Of a stretch of 64,000 nucleotides of DNA, positions 60,128 through 64,000 are shown piece by piece. Each line of letters begins with the position of its first letter. The stretch's first letter is position 1. The position numbers and the translations under genes were made by a program. The notes beneath the pieces are model-generated. The model was not told the DNA's origin, ran no database searches, and saw only the letters and a list, made by a program, of their open reading frames with translations. Origin of the DNA: Semisulcospira habei (lineage: Eukaryota > Mollusca > Gastropoda > Semisulcospiridae); contig BTPG01000004.1 of assembly GCA_036245525.1 (NCBI GenBank), forward strand, positions 233,278,864 to 233,342,863, written 5' to 3'.

Positions 60128-60215
60128 CATCGTGGTTTGTAGTCCTCGGAAGCTGATTGTCAGACTATGGTGCGTCGGTCTGATAGTCGTCTTCATCGGA
60201 CTACAAACCACGATG
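60128..60215. repeat. 88-nt hairpin upstream of the Met-turn exon
   Basis: Perfect 18-bp outer arms (60128-60145 and 60198-60215) with a partly paired inner stem ('gattgtcagac' / 'gtctgatagtc'). It lies 50 nt before the exon at 60266. Confidence 0.8.
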
Positions 60216-60265
60216 AAACTGTGGAAGTGACCCAAAACAGACGGTGTAACGCCCATTTGTTGCAG

Positions 60266-60354
60266 AAGGATACGATGCATACGAAAAGATGAGCGCGTCT
60301 TCCTACCTGTCCCATCAGTACGACGTCTCCAGCCGTATGCATTATATCAACCTT
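60266..60354 (+). CDS. astacin exon: Met-turn
   Basis: 89 nt, entering in phase 1 after 'cccatttgttgcag' and leaving in phase 0 at GTGAGG. It encodes [20 protein letters not shown], then [18 protein letters not shown] is the Met-turn of astacins (SxMHY), with the methionine beneath the metal site and the tyrosine that is the additional zinc ligand. Joined in phase to the zinc-motif exon, the spacing between HELGH and SRMHY fits the family. The next exon was not found; (GT)n and an 18-bp array follow. Confidence 0.86.
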
Positions 60355-60365
60355 GTGAGGGAAGC

Positions 60366-60376
60366 TGTGTGTGTGT

Positions 60377-60425
<49 letters not shown>

Positions 60426-60716
60426 CGTGAGTGTTTTTGTGTGTTTGTGAGTGTGTGTGTGTGTGTGATTTGTGTGTGTTCGTGAGTGTGTGTGTGTGTG
60501 TGTGTGTTCGTGAGTGTGTGTGTGTGTTTATGTGTGTGTGTTTTTGTGTGTTTGTGAGTGTGTGTGTGTGTGTGTGATTTGTGTGTGTTCGTGAGTGTGT
60601 GTGTGTGTGTGTGTTCGTGAGTGTGTGTGTTTGTGTGTGTGTTCGTGAGTGTATGTGTGTGTGTGTGTGTTCGTGTGTATGTGTGTGTGTGTATTTGTGT
60701 GTTTGTGTGTTTGTGA

Positions 60717-60755
<39 letters not shown>

Positions 60756-60886
60756 CGTGTGTGTGTGTGTGTGTGTTTTGTTGTGTGTGTTCGTGAGTGT
60801 GTGTGTGTGTTCGTGAGTATGTGTGTTTGTGTGTGTGTGTTTGTGTGTGTGTTCGTGTGTGTGTGTGTGTGTGTTCGTGTGCGTGT

Positions 60887-60972
<86 letters not shown>
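60366..60972. repeat. compound (GT)n with GTTCGTGAG interruptions
   Basis: About 600 bp of GT in which 'ttcgtgagtgtg' recurs irregularly. The His-Thr and Cys-Val frames are artefacts. It begins 11 nt after the Met-turn exon. Confidence 0.95.
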
Positions 60973-60973
<1 letters not shown>

Positions 60974-61154
60974 AAATCGAAGTCCTGTGCGTGCGGGTTT
61001 AACTCATTGCAGGCGCCGCTTATCAATATAATAACTGTGTAAGTGACGTATAGTTGCCGCGGCAATGTCGCTATACTACACTTGCACAGCTGTTGATGCG
61101 GTGTCTGGGGGACCAAGTCATCGTATGGGTTACATTAGTTGGTTTGCCGCCAGT

Positions 61155-62113
61155 GTGATGTATCTGTCTGTAGTGATGTATCTGTCTGTAGTGATGTATC
61201 TAACTGTAGTGATGTATCTAACCGTAGTATCTGTAGGATGTATCTAACTGTAGTGATGTATGATGTATCTAACCGTAGTGATGTATGTAACTGTAGTGAT
61301 GTATCTAACTGTAGTGTCTGTAGTGATGTACTGTAGTGATGTATCTAACTGTAGTGATGTATCTAACTGTATCTACATGTAGTGATGTATCTAAATGTGG
61401 TGATGTATCTATCTGTAGTGATGTATCTATCTCTAGTGATGTATCTATCTGCACTGATGTATCTCTCTGTACTGATGTATCTAACTGTAGTGATGTATCT
61501 CTCTGTATCGATGTATCCCTCTGTACTGATGTATCTCTCTGTACTGATGTATCTCTCTGTACCGATGTAACTCTCTGTACCGATGTATCTCTCTGTAGTG
61601 ATGTATCTCTCTGTACTGATGTATCTATCTGTAGTGATTTATCTAACTGAACTGATGTATCTAACTGTACTGATATATCTATCTGTACTGATGTATCTAT
61701 CTGTACTAATGTATCTATCTGTAGTGATGTATCTCTCTGTACTGGTGTATCTCTGTATTGATGTATCTAACTGTAGTGATGTATCTAACTGTACTGATGT
61801 ATCTCTCTGTACTGATGTATCTCTCTGTACTGATCTATCTCCCTGTACTGATGTATCTCCCTGTACTGATGTATCTCCCTGTACTGATGTATCTCTCTGT
61901 ACTGATGTATCTCTCTGTACTGATGTATCTATCTGTACTGATGTATCTAACTGCAATGATGTATCTATCTGTACTGATGTATCTATGTGCACTGATGTAT
62001 CTCTCTGTACTGATGTATCTAACTGTACTGATGTATCTATCTGTACTGATGTATCTCTCTGTACTGATGTATCTAACTGTACTGATGTATCTAACTGTAC
62101 TGATGTATCTAAC
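61155..62113. repeat. 18-bp minisatellite, about 53 units
   Basis: Unit of the type 'tgatgtatctctctgtac' with variation at a few positions. The 18-bp period keeps several frames open for over 150 codons (MYLSVL and DVSLCT repeats). No sign of a real gene. LINE D starts directly at its right edge. Confidence 0.95.
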
Positions 62114-63382
62114 TGACGAACCGCCCACCGCTGAAGAGACTCTCACAGCCATCCTCCAGCTCAAGAGTGGCAAAGCAGCAGGCATTGATAGAATACCGCC
62201 AGAGATCTTGAAAGATGGAGGACCAGCACTGCACAACAAGCTCCACGACCTCTTTCTATGCTGCTGGGAGGAAGGAACACTGCCAAAGGATCTCCGTGAT
62301 GCAGTAGTCATCACCCTGTACAAGAACAAAGGAGACAAGTCTGACTGCTCCAACTATCGTGGAATTACCCTGCTGTCCATTGCCAGGAAAATTCTTGCAA
62401 GGCTGCTCCTGAATCGGCTGGTACCTGCCATCGCTGAAGACCACCTCCCAGAGGGCCAATGTGGCTTCAGAGCCAACAGGAGCACCACCGACATGGTCTT
62501 TGTGCTGAGACAGCTTCAGGAGAAGTGTCGCGAGCAGAACAAAGGGCTGTACATAACGTTTGTGAATTAACAAAAGCGTTCGACACTGTGAGCAGGCAAG
62601 GCATGTGGCAGATCCTGGAGCGACTTGGCTGTCCCCCAAAGTTCCTCAGCATGATCGTCCAGCTACACGAGGACCAGCAAGGCCAGTTCAGACACAACAA
62701 TGACCTCTCAGAACCATTCCCTATTCTCAACGGTGTAAAGCAGGGCTGCGTACTGGCACCGACCCTCTTCACCATCTTTTTTAGCATGATGTTGAAGCAG
62801 GCCACAGTGGACCTCGACGATGACGATGCAGTGTACGTCAGATATCGTCTCGATGGCAGCCTGTTCAACCTCAGACGACTGCAGGCCCACACCAAAACCT
62901 AGACCAACTGATTCGTGAGCTGCTCTTTGCTGACGACGCTGCCCTCGTTGCACACACAGAGAGAGCCCTGCAAGCGCATCACGTCCTGCTTCGCAGACGC
63001 TGCCCAGCTCTTTGGACTCGAGGTCAGTCTGAAAAAGACAGAGGTCCTTCATCAGCCGGCACCCACGGTAGAGCATCGCCCTCCCCCCCATCACCATCGG
63101 CGAGTCTGAACTGAAGTCAGTGCACCAGTTTAATTACCTTGGCTGCATCATCACGTCGGACGCCAAGCTGGACAAGCAGCTTGACAGCAGGCCGGCAAAA
63201 GCGAACAGCGCTTTCGGGCGACTATTCAAGCGGGTGTGGCACAATCAACAGCTGAAAACAGGCACCAAGATCAGCGTGTACAGAGCTGTCGTCCTCACCA
63301 CCCTGCTGTATGGTTCCGAGTCCTGGGCCCTCTACCGCAGCCAACTATGACTCCTCGAACGCTTCCACCAGCGCTGCCTGCG
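62114..63382 (+). mobile_element. LINE D fragment, RT
   Basis: Starts at DEPPTAEETLTAILQLKSGK and runs through NYRGITLLSIARKILARLLL, EGQCGFRANRSTTDMVFVLR, NGVKQGCVLAPTLFTIFFSM and LLFADDAALVAH-type sequence to LLYGSESWALYRSQ. Frameshifts at about 62566, 62897, 62970 and 63060 and a TGA at 63348 inactivate it. It ends at 63382 within the HQRCLR codons, where a minus-strand LINE D begins. Confidence 0.85.
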
Positions 63383-64000
63383 TCTTGGCTTGACTTCGCG
63401 AACGAAGATTCTATAGGGCTTGCCCACGTCGTCTGCAGGCATTTTCGTGACTGCGGAGGCCAATCCGGGACAGGCAGGTTCGACCGCAGTGGCTGCAGGG
63501 GAAGGTCTGGTCAGGGTTCTGAGTTACGACAACTCTGTTTTTTCTCCTGAGCCGCTTGTCCTTAAGGTTAGCTCTGCGAGAGTCCTCAAAGGAGACGGCT
63601 GCCTTGTGAATGGTGGAGCGCCAGGTGTCACGGTCCGCAGCAAGCGAAGACCACTGGCGGTGGTCGATTTGGCAGGCACTAAGTGACTTCATGAGACCGT
63701 CTTTGTATCTCTTCTTTGGTGCCCCTCTGTCTCGGTGTCCAGTGGCGAGCTCGCCGAACAGAGTGATCTTGGGTAGGCGATGATCCTCCATCCTGGAGAC
63801 GTGCCCCGCCCAGCGAAGCTGTGTCCGAAGCAGCAAAGCCTCGATGCTCAAAGTTTCCGCCTGTTCAAGGACCTCGACATTGGTGACATAGTCACTCCAG
63901 TGAATGCTGAGGATGGTACGCAGGCAGCGCTGGTGAAAGCGTTCGATGAGTCGTAGTTGGCTGCGGTAGAGGGCCCAGGACTCGGAACCGTACAGCAGGG
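63383..64000 (-). mobile_element. LINE D fragment, C-terminus, tail-to-tail with the preceding one
   Basis: Minus-strand ORF2 end, running off the window edge: SIEALLLRTQLRWAGHVSRM, GHRDRGAPKKRYKDGLMKSL, DTWRSTIHKAAVSFEDSRRA and a C-terminal C-x2-C-(x)12-H finger (PCSHCGRTCLSRIGLRSHE) ending RRRGQAL with a stop. A short 3' UTR ends at 63383 with 'gcgaagtcaagccaaga', the terminus shared with SINE-2. Confidence 0.87.

Noticed and set aside
60193..61116. His-Thr-rich 307-codon frame
   Set aside because: Reverse-strand translation of the (GT)n tract, overlapping the protease exon on the other strand.

Overview
The window looks like a repeat-saturated metazoan genome, most likely a lophotrochozoan such as a marine mollusc. 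That is an inference: the density of CR1/L2-like and RTE-like LINEs, tRNA-derived SINEs with (TTA)n tails, DNA-transposon relics, and long (CA)n, (TC)n and minisatellite arrays fit, but nothing names a species. Almost every long open frame is LINE debris or a tandem repeat that happens to lack stops. One ambiguous base (55929) and many near-identical arrays mean local assembly errors are possible.

The one host gene I can support is an astacin-family (M12A) zinc metalloprotease on the + strand. Its small exons are too short to stand out as open frames. Five lie at 21636-21795, 23225-23372, 53536-53599, 54437-54542 and 60266-60354. Their splice phases are compatible in order (0/1, 1/2, 2/0, 0/1, 1/0). 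In order they carry a basic propeptide cleavage site, the mature N-terminus (WPKAIVPYDF), the TCIRFVP segment, the GDGCW segment (split over two exons), the zinc site HELGHSLALFHE and the Met-turn YDVSSRMHY. The gene runs off the right edge, and its 5' end is not identified. A 30-kb intron (23373-53535) is built almost wholly of transposons.

Three of the exon boundaries are themselves tandemly amplified, splice sites included: a 60-bp unit x5 at the first exon's donor, a G-rich ~80-bp unit x11 at the second exon's acceptor, and a 43-bp unit x21 at the zinc-site exon's donor. This exon-edge minisatellite architecture is the most unusual feature here.

Layout. 0.4-5.2 kb: a minus-strand L2-like LINE split by a nearly intact CR1-like LINE (called family A). 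5.2-10 kb: a LINE tail, (TC)n, a LINE A fragment, a decayed Mutator-like transposase and a second LINE (family B). 10-12.8 kb: minisatellites, including a 22-bp satellite holding a LINE tail. 12.8-19.3 kb: a minus-strand chain of LINE A copies separated by (GA)n. 20-25.6 kb: minisatellites around the first two protease exons. 25.6-38.3 kb: a plus-strand chain of LINEs separated by (TC)n, carrying nested SINEs and a 4.35-kb element. 38.8-50.1 kb: one RTE-like LINE broken by five nested insertions, among them a hAT-like element and a 6.1-kb LINE B. 50.6-53.1 and 62.1-64 kb: a zinc-finger-tailed LINE (family D) with internal inversions. 53.5-60.4 kb: the remaining protease exons.

Two non-coding themes recur. 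LINE A copies sit between (TC)n tracts as if those tracts were a preferred target. Near-identical LINE copies also act as empty-site references that fix the ends of nested elements to the base.
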